Below are positions 1 to 7,169 of a stretch of DNA of 64,000 nucleotides, in pieces (within the stretch, counting starts at the first letter, position 1; each line of letters starts with the position of its first letter). The position numbers and the translations under genes are program-made. Source of the DNA: JAIVJM01 sp963816985 (GTDB lineage: Bacteria > Acidobacteriota > Blastocatellia > Pyrinomonadales > Pyrinomonadaceae); contig CAWFMF010000004.1 in assembly GCA_963816985.1 (NCBI GenBank), forward strand, positions 1,736,001 to 1,800,000. Reading direction: 5' to 3'. The notes under the pieces were generated by a model that ran no database searches, was not told where the DNA came from, and saw only the letters and a list, made by a program, of their open reading frames with translations.

Positions 1-131
1 TCAACCAGACCTACGACACCGCGCGCGCCGAAGCGCTCCTTGAGCCGCACGGCGTCCGCTGCCCGCGCTTCAACGAATACGTCCCGGCCATCCTCGACTT
101 CGTCGAACGCCACCCGAAGTTAGGGGCTTAG
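1..131 (+). CDS. C-terminal fragment of an unidentified protein
   Basis: An open frame enters from the left edge (first full codon at position 3) and stops at TAG 129-131, giving about 42 residues that end FVERHPKLGA. The codon use matches the surrounding GC-rich genes. The tail faintly resembles the C-terminus of NAD-dependent epimerase/SDR-type proteins (basic residues, then a PRFNEYV-like stretch, then an amphipathic helix). This is too short to assign a function. The next gene's promoter begins 23 bases downstream, so this is the end of a separate transcription unit. Confidence 0.5.
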   Translation, partial: NQTYDTARAEALLEPHGVRCPRFNEYVPAILDFVERHPKLGA

Positions 132-154
132 AAAATCCACCTCGAAACCACCAC

Positions 155-183
155 TTGACAAAATCTCGCTTTAGAACTATTCT
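155..183 (+). promoter_or_regulatory. Sigma-70 type promoter of the perR-like gene
   Basis: TTGACA at 155-160 and TATTCT at 178-183 are separated by 17 bases, a near-consensus housekeeping promoter. It lies 27 bases upstream of the ATG at 210, which would give a short leader. Confidence 0.75.
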
Positions 184-185
184 AA
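171..185. promoter_or_regulatory. Fur/PerR-type operator overlapping the -10 element
   Basis: TTAGAA-CTA-TTCTAA is a perfect 6-3-6 inverted repeat that covers the -10 hexamer at 178-183. Its size, AT-richness and symmetry resemble PerR/Fur boxes (7-1-7 or 6-3-6 palindromes). Its position would block RNA polymerase, so autorepression by the gene at 210 is the natural inference. Confidence 0.65.
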
Positions 186-209
186 TTCCACTTTCAAGCA
201 CAACAATTT

Positions 210-662
210 ATGGCGAAGGGCAAAGGAGATCAGGGGGGCGACCGGGGGGCGGGGCGGGCTTTGACGCCGCAGCGCGAGGCCGTGCTGCGTGTGGTCAGCG
301 ACTCGGAAGACCACCTCACGGCGAACGAGATTTACGAGGCCGCGCGCCGACTCCTGCCTTCCATCAGCTTCGCCACCGTCTACAACTCGCTGAAGTATCT
401 GAAGGTCGCGGGGCTCCTGCGCGAGATCAACTTCGGCAAGGCTTCGAGCCGCTACGACAGCGTGACGAGCCGGCACGACCACGCCATCTGCTCGCGCTGC
501 GGCAAGCTCGTGGACTTCGACCTCGAAGAGACGCCGCAACTGATGCGCGCCGCCGCGCGTCGCTCCCGCTTCAAGCCCGAATCAATCCAACTGACGCTCG
601 TCGGGGTGTGCCCCGTTTGTCAGGAGGGCGGGGACGGAAGCGTGCGCCGCTTGAAAAGTTAA
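210..662 (+). CDS. perR: Fur-family transcriptional repressor, PerR-like
   Basis: A 150-residue protein of usual Fur-family length. Residues about 15-85 form the winged helix, including the SFATVYNSLKYL recognition region. Residues 86-140 form the metal-binding and dimerisation half, with an RHDHAIC metal-ligand segment. Two CxxC pairs (C94/C97 and C134/C137) would hold the structural zinc. The next gene encodes a 2-Cys peroxiredoxin, the classic PerR target, so a peroxide sensor is more likely than an iron regulator; the sequence alone does not exclude Fur. Autoregulation is suggested by the operator at 171-185. The N-terminus is glycine-rich, and no strong Shine-Dalgarno is seen before the ATG apart from AAGCA-type bases. 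Confidence 0.85.
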   Translation: MAKGKGDQGGDRGAGRALTPQREAVLRVVSDSEDHLTANEIYEAARRLLPSISFATVYNSLKYLKVAGLLREINFGKASSRYDSVTSRHDHAICSRCGKLVDFDLEETPQLMRAAARRSRFKPESIQLTLVGVCPVCQEGGDGSVRRLKS

Positions 663-754
663 CTCGGACGGAAAGTTTTTAAGGCCGGGGCGGCGAACGA
701 GTTCTGTTAATCGTCGCGCCGGGTAGGTACGGAATAAATTTCAACGGAGGAATC

Positions 755-1312
755 ATGGAAACGACAAAGACAGCGGCGAAGGTCGGCGAGAAAGCGCCGG
801 ATTTCGACATGCCTTCGACCAAGAACATCGAGAAGCTGAACGAGAACGTCAAGCTCTCGGACTACGCGGGCCAGTGGGTCGTGCTCATCTTCTACCCGCT
901 CGACTTCACCTTCGTCTGCCCGACGGAGCTGACCACGTTCAGCGACCGCCACGAAGACTTTCAGGGCATCGGCGCGGAAGTCATCGGCGTCTCGACCGAC
1001 TCGGCCTTCTCGCACCGCGCGTGGCTCCAGACGCCGCGCGACAAGGGCGGCGTCGAGGGTCTCAAGTACCCGCTCGCGGCTGACGTGACGAAGGGCGTCT
1101 CGCGCGACTACGGCGTGCTCGTCGAGGACAAGGGCATCGCGCTCCGCGGCCTCTTCGTCATTGACCCCGAAGGCGTCCTGCGCTATTCGGTCGTCCACGA
1201 CCTGAACGTCGGTCGCTCGGCGGAGGAGACTTTGCGCGTCATTCAGGCGCTCCAGACCGGCGGACTCTGTCAGGCCGAGTGGAGGCCGGGTCAGCAGACC
1301 ATCAACGCTTAA
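755..1312 (+). CDS. Typical 2-Cys peroxiredoxin (AhpC/Prx family)
   Basis: This 185-residue thiol peroxidase reduces hydrogen peroxide and organic peroxides in the cytoplasm. The peroxidatic cysteine C55 sits in FTFVCPTE and the resolving cysteine C172 in GGLCQAEW; the usual residue after the resolving Cys is Pro, here Gln. The YPLDFTF loop and the C-terminal tail are intact, so this is a full-length typical 2-Cys enzyme. The start is set by GGAGG at 746-750, 4 bases before the ATG. It follows a PerR-like gene and precedes a TlpA-like thioredoxin, which may supply its reductant. No clear PerR box is visible in the 92-base gap, so co-transcription from the upstream promoter is possible. Confidence 0.9.
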   Translation: METTKTAAKVGEKAPDFDMPSTKNIEKLNENVKLSDYAGQWVVLIFYPLDFTFVCPTELTTFSDRHEDFQGIGAEVIGVSTDSAFSHRAWLQTPRDKGGVEGLKYPLAADVTKGVSRDYGVLVEDKGIALRGLFVIDPEGVLRYSVVHDLNVGRSAEETLRVIQALQTGGLCQAEWRPGQQTINA

Positions 1313-1323
1313 GAGCCGTGAAC

Positions 1324-1392
1324 CGTGAACCGTAAACCGTGACAAGTGGAAGACAGGTTTTCCCTGTCACCCGTCACGGTTTACGGTTCACG
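1324..1392. repeat. 20-bp perfect inverted repeat (CCGTGAACCGTAAACCGTGAC type)
   Basis: The arm at 1324-1343 is the exact reverse complement of 1373-1392; the loop is 29 bases. The left arm is built from near-repeated 7-mers (CGTGAAC, CGTAAAC, CGTGAC) and begins 11 bases after the peroxiredoxin stop. A closely related arm sequence recurs at 52724-52826. It probably folds in RNA and separates the peroxiredoxin from the next gene. Confidence 0.85.
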
Positions 1393-1411
1393 TCTTTATG
1401 AGGTGAATGTT

Positions 1412-1900
1412 ATGCCGATGAGAATCGGGACGGAGCTGCCCTCCTTGGAGGGGGCGACCGAGTGGTTCAACGCGACGGGCGCGCGCGCGGCGGAGGAGTC
1501 GAAGGGACACCCGACGCTCGTCCACTTCTGGTCCCTGAGCTGCGGCCTCTGCAAAGAGAACATGCCGCGCGTGTCGGAGTGGCGCGAGCGGCGGGCGGCT
1601 GAGGGCCTGCGCGTCATCGCCGTCCACATGCCGCGCTACGAGGCGGACACGGACGCCGAGGCCGTGCGCGACGCCGTCGTTAAGTACGAGATTACGGAGC
1701 CGTGCGCCGTGGACAACGAGCACCGTCTGCGCGACGCCTTCCAGAACGAGCAGGGCTACGTCCCGGCTTACTACCTGTTCGACGCCGAAGGGAAGCTGCG
1801 CGGCTTCGCGGCGGGCGAGTACGGTCTGAAGGTCATCGGCCCGGCGCTCGACCGCGTGCTCGCGGCGTCGAAGGCGAAGGAAGCGACGCCGCAGGGCTAA
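1412..1900 (+). CDS. TlpA/ResA-like thioredoxin-fold protein
   Basis: A 162-residue thioredoxin-fold protein. The redox motif SCGLC (C44, C47) follows the LVHFW strand, and the VPAYYLFD segment supplies the cis-proline region, as in TlpA/ResA-like proteins. No signal peptide is visible, so it is probably cytoplasmic, unlike most ResA homologues. The start is the ATG at 1412, preceded by AGGTGA at 1401-1406; the frame is open further upstream, but that part is the hairpin repeat. Its position after the PerR and peroxiredoxin genes suggests a role as thiol reductant or peroxide-stress thioredoxin (inference). Confidence 0.75.
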   Translation: MPMRIGTELPSLEGATEWFNATGARAAEESKGHPTLVHFWSLSCGLCKENMPRVSEWRERRAAEGLRVIAVHMPRYEADTDAEAVRDAVVKYEITEPCAVDNEHRLRDAFQNEQGYVPAYYLFDAEGKLRGFAAGEYGLKVIGPALDRVLAASKAKEATPQG

Positions 1901-1916
1901 GGCGAACTTCGCGCCA

Positions 1917-2064
1917 AAACAGAACCGCGAGCGGGTCGCTACGCGAAGGCAAAAGGAAAAAGGTAAAAGGCAAAAGTAAGGAGGGTTTGAGCCTCTTCAC
2001 TTTTGCCTTTTACCTTTTTCCTTTTGCCTTCTTCACCCGCTCGCTACTGCTCGCGGTTCTGTTT
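1917..2064. repeat. Composite long inverted repeat, probable bidirectional terminator
   Basis: There are two nested stems. The outer arms 1917-1932 and 2049-2064 pair perfectly over 16 bp. The inner arms 1945-1976 and 2000-2031 pair perfectly over 32 bp and are made of GGCAAAA/GGTAAAA-type 7-mers. The outer arm shares the AACAGAACCGCGAGCGG core with three other long hairpins in this window. It sits between convergent genes ending at 1900 and 2067, and a T-run (2061-2067) follows the right arm, so it could terminate transcription from both sides. Confidence 0.85.
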
Positions 2065-2066
2065 TT

Positions 2067-2615
2067 TTAACGGAACATCTGGAAGGGCGAGGGGATGCCG
2101 CCGAAGAGGAGCGAGAGCAGCCAGACGGCGACGGCGATTGAGCCGACGAGGAGCGCGAGCAGGACGATGACGATGAGGCCGAGGAAGAGCCAGTCGCCCG
2201 CGCGCCCCTTCGCTTCTTCGCCCGGCGCTACCGTGGCGCGTTTGCGCAAAAGCTCGACGTTCATCTGGTTCGACTTCCAGAAGGCGTCGAAGAGGTCGCC
2301 GACCACGGGGACGGAGCCGAGCAGGTAGTCCACGGCGACGTTCGCCGCCATCCGCAGGAGAGTGACTTTCGGGACGCGGTAGCGCACGCCCGAAGCGAGG
2401 ATGTAGAACGAGACGGCGGTGGTGGCGAGGTCGCCGACGCCGGGGACGAGCCCGACGAGCGCGTCCAAGCCGAAGCGCCAGCCCGTGCCGGGGATGCGGA
2501 AGAGCCCGTCCATGTAGCGGCTCAGTTGTTCGAGGCTCCGCTCGACTTCGGCGTGCGAGCGTTCGCGCCGCGCCGCCTCGCGCCCCGACTCTGGCCTCGT
2601 CAGTTCCTTGCTCAT
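2067..2615 (-). CDS. DUF4112 family membrane protein
   Basis: A 182-residue protein. The segment from about residue 30 (RYMDGLFRIPGTGWRFGLDA, then LVGLVPGVGDL and VGSVPVVGDLFD-like repeats) is the DUF4112 signature. A long hydrophobic segment near the C-terminus (LFLGLIVIVLLALLVGSIAV) is a membrane helix. The function of the family is unknown. The ATG at 2615 overlaps the stop of the SET gene as ATGA, so the two are translationally coupled. Longer upstream reading in this frame is the antisense of no real domain and was discarded. Confidence 0.75.
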   Translation of the reverse strand: MSKELTRPESGREAARRERSHAEVERSLEQLSRYMDGLFRIPGTGWRFGLDALVGLVPGVGDLATTAVSFYILASGVRYRVPKVTLLRMAANVAVDYLLGSVPVVGDLFDAFWKSNQMNVELLRKRATVAPGEEAKGRAGDWLFLGLIVIVLLALLVGSIAVAVWLLSLLFGGIPSPFQMFR

Positions 2616-3061
2616 CTTCCTCCCGCCGCCGCCTTCGCAGCCTTCTTCCGCGCGGCCTTCTTCGGCGGCCCGGCGCACTCCGCGCACTTGCAGCCCACCG
2701 GCTTGATGAACTCGTCGAAGTACCTCTGGCCGTAGTTGAGCGTGACGGCCTCGCCGACTTTGATGGCGCGCTTCGAGTAAATCCAGATGCGCCGCCCGTA
2801 GATGAAGGCCTGCGCGTTGGGGCGGCACGAGTGGTTGATGTAGCGCGCGAGGTTGGTGCGCGCGCTGCCGTCAATGGTGCGCTTCTCGTCAATCTCGAAG
2901 AGGTATCTGCCGCCCTTGCGGTCGGCTTCCTCGCTCGTGATGATGGGGCCGACGTACTCGATCATCCGCTTGCCCCTCGCGAAGGGGCGCAAGGCGAAGA
3001 GGCCGAGCCCGATGTCCGTGCGCTTGATGGCGAAACTTTGATTCCCCCCGGTCGTGGTCAT
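2612..3061 (-). CDS. SET-domain protein lysine methyltransferase
   Basis: A 149-residue minimal SET protein. The N-terminal GLGLFALRPFARG strand pair is followed by the cofactor/active-site motif NHSCRPNA (76-83) and the GEAVTLNYG catalytic tyrosine segment (Y110). A post-SET cysteine cluster CKCAEC (C124, C126, C129) would bind zinc with the NHSC cysteine. The C-terminus is a Lys/Ala-rich tail (KKAARKKAAKAAAGG), which may bind nucleic acid. Bacterial SET proteins are known in Chlamydia and some soil bacteria, where they methylate lysines of DNA-binding proteins; the substrate here is unknown. It is upstream of, and coupled to, the DUF4112 gene. Confidence 0.85.
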   Translation of the reverse strand: MTTTGGNQSFAIKRTDIGLGLFALRPFARGKRMIEYVGPIITSEEADRKGGRYLFEIDEKRTIDGSARTNLARYINHSCRPNAQAFIYGRRIWIYSKRAIKVGEAVTLNYGQRYFDEFIKPVGCKCAECAGPPKKAARKKAAKAAAGGR

Positions 3062-3167
3062 GGGGAGAGAGGATAGCAGCTTACCTTGCGGTAGTTAAAT
3101 TGACATTGAGGGGAGCGACGGATTTTGTCTTCAAGGCCCGGAGCAGAGGTCTCGGAACGGACGCCGA

Positions 3168-3773
3168 CTACTTCACCCTCTTGAGCGTTGACTCTTCGAT
3201 TTTATACCAGCGGCCCCTGTCCCAGACCTCAAGCGTCTCGTGCCATTCGCCGCCCTCGTTCACCTTGATGGTCGTCCGCCTGTTGCCGTCCGAGGGCTCT
3301 ATCGTCACGCTGAAAGGCATTCCGTACTGGAGCGTCCGCGCGTCAATCAACTTCGCCTCCAGAGGGTTCGCGCGCCCGTACCGGTTCCCGCCCTGCCAGC
3401 GGTAGAGCTTCCGCTCCGCGTCATAAAAGACGGTCGCGCTGAGCGCCGAAGAGCGAGACATCCGCACCCCCATCCGCATCGCCGACTTGTACTTCTTCTC
3501 GTCCTTGACACGCAGCTCCGACCCGTCCTTCTTCGCCTCGACCTTCGCCTTCTGCGTGAACTCCTGCCGCGAGCCGTCCGGCCCGAACTCCAACCCCGTG
3601 CCCTTCCACTCGCCCAGAAGGAAGTCCAGCTTCTTCAACTCTTCCGCCTGAGTCGGCTGAGGCTTCTGCCCCGACGCCGCGACCGAGAGGGCCATCATTA
3701 ACGTCAAAAAGGAGAGCAGCCCGACCGCCGACGACCTCGACGTGAGCGCACCAGTTTTAGTGAGACCTTTCAT
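3168..3773 (-). CDS. Secreted protein, DUF1579/lipocalin-like
   Basis: An about 201-residue protein starting at MKGLTKTG, with a hydrophobic export segment (VGLLSFLTLMMALSVAASGQ) ending around residue 35. The mature part begins with LKKLDFLLGEWKGTG, resembling the opening of DUF1579-type or THAP4-like beta-barrel proteins, then strands with RWQGGNRYGR and WYKIEESTLKRVK. An ATG 21 bases upstream is also possible. Ligand and role are unknown; it stands alone between the SET gene and the UBP zinc-finger gene. Confidence 0.6.
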   Translation of the reverse strand: MKGLTKTGALTSRSSAVGLLSFLTLMMALSVAASGQKPQPTQAEELKKLDFLLGEWKGTGLEFGPDGSRQEFTQKAKVEAKKDGSELRVKDEKKYKSAMRMGVRMSRSSALSATVFYDAERKLYRWQGGNRYGRANPLEAKLIDARTLQYGMPFSVTIEPSDGNRRTTIKVNEGGEWHETLEVWDRGRWYKIEESTLKRVK

Positions 3774-3913
3774 CGTGCTTCTTCCTCCACTCAAATGCGT
3801 CCATGCGCGACCGACGCTTCAACAGTCCCGCGCCCTCCTCTTGGTCGGCTCGGAGCGCGACGGCATCATAAATCCACTTCCTTCATTCATCGCAAATTTT
3901 CGTCACTCCGCCT

Positions 3914-4180
3914 TCAAAGTGACTCGAAGAACAACTCGTCGGCGTAGCACCAGCCCCAGTCCTCGCCGGGCTCGAAGGATTTGATAATCGGGTGGCTTGT
4001 TTGACGGAAATGTTTTGTCGCGTGCCTGTTCGGGGAATCGTCGCAGCAGCCGACGTGCCCGCACCCCATGCATAAGCGGAGGTGCAGCCACGTGCCGCCG
4101 ATTCTCAAACAGTCTTCACAACCGTCCGCGCTCGGCGTGACCTCTCTGACTTGACTCAGATGCGCGCAGCTAGCGGCCAT
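3914..4180 (-). CDS. UBP-type zinc-finger protein
   Basis: An 88-residue protein that is almost entirely one ZnF-UBP domain. Visible ligands include C5, H7, C21, C24, C37, C40, C45, H53, H57 and H63, with the HLRLCMGCGHVGCCDDSPNRHA core. In eukaryotes this fold binds the ubiquitin C-terminus; many bacteria carry stand-alone versions of unknown partner. The length matches other bacterial single-domain members. It lies just downstream of the efflux-pump gene on the same strand (gap 44 bases) and may be co-transcribed with it. Confidence 0.85.
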   Translation of the reverse strand: MAASCAHLSQVREVTPSADGCEDCLRIGGTWLHLRLCMGCGHVGCCDDSPNRHATKHFRQTSHPIIKSFEPGEDWGWCYADELFFESL

Positions 4181-4224
4181 CTTTCCTTCCTTTCATCCTC
4201 GTCGCGGCTCTCGGATTATTCTCT

Positions 4225-5820
4225 TCAGTCGTCCGCTACAGGTCGTGCCCGTCCTTCTATTAACAGCCACGCGCAAAGTCCGCTCGCGACTCCGAGCGCA
4301 GCGGATATCAGGACGACGACGCGGAACCCGCCGACGAACGACTCTCCGACGGCGCGCGCGATTAACTGCTTCGTCTCGCCCTTTAACTCGCCCTGAATGT
4401 TGACTGTCGCAAGGCGGCTCGCCTGCGCTTCGAGCGCGGCGCGGGTTTCCATGGGGAGGTCTAAAGGCTGAAGGCGGGCGTTAAAATTTCGGGCGAAGAC
4501 GCCGGTCATGACGAGCCCGAAGACCGCGATGGAGATGAGCCCCGCGGTGCGGGAGACCGCGTTGTTGACGCCCGACGCGATGCCGGCGTGCCGCTCTTCG
4601 ACCGCGCCCATGACGGTCGTCGTGAGTGGCGCGACGCTCGCCGACATGCCGAGGCTCATCAACACCACCGCCGGAAAAAAGCTCGTCCAGTAACTTCCGG
4701 CCTCCGCGCCGGGCAGCGCGAACATGGCGAAGCCCGCGCCCGCGACGACAGGCCCGATGACGAGCGGCAACTTCGCGCCGTGGCGCTGGACGAGCCCGCC
4801 CGCCCAGCGCGACAGGGCGAACATCATCAGCACGAACGGAAGGAGCGCGGCCCCCGCCCCGGTCGCCGAATAGCCCTGCACCTGTATGAGGTTGAAGGGC
4901 AAAAAGAACATCACCGCGCTCAGCGCGCCGTAGAGGAAGAACGTCAAAAGATTCGCCCCCGCGAAAGTCTTTGAACGGAACAGTGCGAGCGGCATCATCG
5001 CTCGCGTCCCGCGCCTGCGCTCGACGACGACGAAGAGGATGAGCAGCACGGCCCCCACGGCAAGGCTCGCCGCCACACGCAGGTCACGGAAGCCGCGCCC
5101 GCCCGCTTCGAGCAGTCCGTAGACGACGCCGCCCAGTCCGAGCGTCGCCGTCGCCGCGCCGAGGATGTCTATACGCTCGCCCGCGCTCTCGTCGCGGCTC
5201 TCCGGCACGCGCGCCCACGTAATCAACAGCACCAGCGCCGCCAGCGGCAGGTTGATGAAAAATATCCAGCGCCAAGAGACGTTCTCGACGAGCCAGCCGC
5301 CGAGGACAGGGCCGATGCCCGCCGAAATGGCCGTGAAGCCCGACCACGTGCCGATGGCCCGCCCCCTGTCTTCCTTTGCGAATGAGGCGCTGATGAGAGC
5401 CAGACTGCCGGGCACGAGCATCGCCGCGCCCACGCCCTGCACGACCCGCGCGGCGATGAGATGCGCGGTCGTCTGCGCCAGCCCGCACCCGGCGGAGGCA
5501 AGAGCGAAGAGGATGATTCCCGCCGAGAAGACGCGCCTTCTTCCCAGACGGTCGCCCAGCGAGCCGCCGACCAGAATCAGCGCCGAGAGCATCAGCGCGT
5601 AAGCCTCGACGATCCACTGCGCGCCGACGATGTCCGTCCCCAACTCGCGCTGAAGCACCGGCAGCGCGACGTTGACGACCGTGCCGTCAATGAACGTAAT
5701 GCTCGACCCAAGGATGGTCGCCGCCAGCACCCACGGCGCGGCCCGCTTCGGGCACGGGGCGTCTGTCGGCCCGGCCAGAATCACGGCCTCGTCACACGGC
5801 GCTTTAGCGATGATGGTCAA
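4225..5820 (-). CDS. MFS efflux transporter, DHA2 (EmrB/QacA) type
   Basis: A 531-residue drug:H+ antiporter-like protein with about 14 predicted membrane helices. Family marks are IDGTVVNVALPVLQ in helix 1, motif A GGSLGDRLGRRRVF after helix 2, and the antiporter motif C region GIGPVLGGWL in helix 5. The length is normal for DHA2. Substrate cannot be predicted. No membrane-fusion partner or regulator is adjacent, so it may act alone rather than as a tripartite pump. Confidence 0.88.
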   Translation of the reverse strand: MTIIAKAPCDEAVILAGPTDAPCPKRAAPWVLAATILGSSITFIDGTVVNVALPVLQRELGTDIVGAQWIVEAYALMLSALILVGGSLGDRLGRRRVFSAGIILFALASAGCGLAQTTAHLIAARVVQGVGAAMLVPGSLALISASFAKEDRGRAIGTWSGFTAISAGIGPVLGGWLVENVSWRWIFFINLPLAALVLLITWARVPESRDESAGERIDILGAATATLGLGGVVYGLLEAGGRGFRDLRVAASLAVGAVLLILFVVVERRRGTRAMMPLALFRSKTFAGANLLTFFLYGALSAVMFFLPFNLIQVQGYSATGAGAALLPFVLMMFALSRWAGGLVQRHGAKLPLVIGPVVAGAGFAMFALPGAEAGSYWTSFFPAVVLMSLGMSASVAPLTTTVMGAVEERHAGIASGVNNAVSRTAGLISIAVFGLVMTGVFARNFNARLQPLDLPMETRAALEAQASRLATVNIQGELKGETKQLIARAVGESFVGGFRVVVLISAALGVASGLCAWLLIEGRARPVADD

Positions 5821-5989
5821 CTTTATTCTTCCCCGCCGCTTCCCGCTTCTCGTCTTAGAATTTCTTCACGAGGCATTCTCGCGGCTCGGCAATATCCGAA
5901 CTCACGAGAATCTACTTCACGCCGACCTCTTCCGCACCATATTTGGGTAGAGGGTCATTTTCAATGTTGTACAGCAGAAAGCCTCCGTA
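5821..5989. other. Intergenic region between divergent genes
   Basis: No gene, hairpin or repeat was recognised here. It must contain the minus-strand promoter of the efflux pump, but no convincing -35/-10 pair stood out. Confidence 0.4.
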
Positions 5990-6018
5990 TTGACAGCCGC
6001 CGCCCTCTGTCATATTTT
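5990..6018 (+). promoter_or_regulatory. Promoter for leader ORF and VOC gene
   Basis: TTGACA at 5990-5995 and TATTTT at 6013-6018, with a 17-base spacer. The predicted transcript has a leader of about 155 bases before the VOC gene, long enough to hold the leader ORF at 6073. Confidence 0.65.
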
Positions 6019-6072
6019 CCCCGCACATTTCCAACCTCGCGCGGCCCACGATTAACACTCAAACGGAGGTCC

Positions 6073-6183
6073 ATGACCAACACGGCCCTCGGACTGGCTA
6101 AAGGCTGCACGCACGGGCCGTTCGTGCGTTTCACGAATCGGGTACGTGTACGGAGAAATTTCATAAAGGAGAGCAGACAATGA
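6073..6183 (+). CDS. Putative 36-residue leader peptide
   Basis: An ATG at 6073 is preceded by a good ribosome site (GGAGG, 6065-6069). The frame runs 36 codons (MTNTALGLAKGCTHGPFVRF and a basic tail) to a TGA that overlaps the next start codon as ATGA at 6180-6183. It lies wholly between the promoter at 5990 and the VOC gene. I read it as a leader ORF whose translation is coupled to the VOC gene. No homologue was recognised and no amino-acid run suggests classical attenuation, although Arg/Val/Phe are frequent. It may also be fortuitous. Confidence 0.45.
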   Translation: MTNTALGLAKGCTHGPFVRFTNRVRVRRNFIKESRQ

Positions 6184-6875
6184 CTGAACTGGAAAAAGCA
6201 CAAGTAGACATGAAGCTTGAGGTCGTGATGATCGGCGTTTCCGACGTTGACCGCGCGAAGGCGTTCTACGAGAAGCTCGGCTGGCGGCTCGACGCCGACT
6301 TCGCGTCCGACGCCGGCGACTTCCGCGCCCTGCAACTGACGCCGCACAACTCGGACGCCTCGATCATCTTCGGCAAGGGAGTCACGTCCGTCCAGCCCGG
6401 CTCGGCGGAAAGCCTTGTCCTCGCCGTGGACGACGTCGCCGCCGCCCGCGACGACCTCGTCGCCCGCGGCGTCTCGGTGAGCGAGGTCTTCCACTACGCC
6501 GGCGGCCCCTTCAACAACACCGGGGAGAACCCACGCGTCGGCGGGCGCGACCCTGAGGGTCGTTCCTACTACTCGTTTGCCTCGTTCGACGACCCGGACG
6601 GGAACCGCTGGGTGCTCCAGGAGATCAAGACGCGGTTTCCGGGCCGCGAGTGGGAGTTGACGCGGGCACGAGCCACGGACGTCGCAACCCTTGCAGAGCT
6701 GCTCCACGAGACGGAAGAGCATCACGGCAACTACGAGAGGACGCACGCCGAGCACCACTGGTGGGACTGGTACGCGCCCTACCTGAGCGCCCGTCAGCAG
6801 GGGAGCAGTCCGGAGGAGGCCGCCGCCGCCGCCGACCGCTACATGGACGAGGTCCTTCACGTTCTTCCCCGATGA
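6180..6875 (+). CDS. VOC-superfamily (glyoxalase/bleomycin-resistance-like) protein
   Basis: A 231-residue protein. Residues about 8-150 form a VOC domain (two beta-alpha-beta-beta-beta modules: LEVVMIGVSDVDRAKAFYEK and later FDDPDGNRWVLQEI). The C-terminal 75 residues are a helical module with histidine/tryptophan motifs EEHHGNYE and HHWWDWYAPYL, found in a group of VOC proteins. The family includes isomerases, dioxygenases and drug-binding proteins; substrate is not predictable. AAGGAGAG at 6167-6174 supports the ATG at 6180. It overlaps the leader ORF by four bases. Confidence 0.8.
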   Translation: MTELEKAQVDMKLEVVMIGVSDVDRAKAFYEKLGWRLDADFASDAGDFRALQLTPHNSDASIIFGKGVTSVQPGSAESLVLAVDDVAAARDDLVARGVSVSEVFHYAGGPFNNTGENPRVGGRDPEGRSYYSFASFDDPDGNRWVLQEIKTRFPGREWELTRARATDVATLAELLHETEEHHGNYERTHAEHHWWDWYAPYLSARQQGSSPEEAAAAADRYMDEVLHVLPR

Positions 6876-6976
6876 CGCCGTTCGAGTAGCCGCACTCTCC
6901 GAGTACGTCAACCGCCGTTCGAGTGACCGTCTTCTACAGCGACCGCCGGAACAGACGCGCGTGCGGTCGCAGGAGC

Positions 6977-7013
6977 GCGGGGCGTGAGTGTGGCTAGTCA
7001 CTACACGCCCCGC
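6977..7013. terminator. GC-rich hairpin downstream of the VOC gene
   Basis: The arm GCGGGGCGTGAGTG (6977-6990) pairs with 6999-7013 with one bulge, around the loop TGGCTAGT. There is no T-tract, so it may act as a Rho-dependent stop or an mRNA-stabilising hairpin. The rest of the 6876-7093 gap shows nothing recognisable. Confidence 0.5.
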
Positions 7014-7093
7014 GTGGCGGGTGGCTCCGTCAAAGGCAGGATGTAATCTTACTTCTTACCTGTTGAACCGCGAAAATGACCCGCCACCCGTAT

Positions 7094-7122
7094 TTGTAAG
7101 GGCTGTATATTTTAAGTATTCT
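7094..7122 (+). promoter_or_regulatory. Promoter of the Xaa-Pro aminopeptidase gene
   Basis: TTGTAA (7094-7099) and TATTCT (7117-7122) are spaced by 17 bases, 48 bases upstream of the start chosen at 7170. Confidence 0.5.
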
Positions 7123-7169
7123 CAGACGGTTCCAACCAAGTGGTTAAAAATAGAAGAGGTGGCCCGTTG

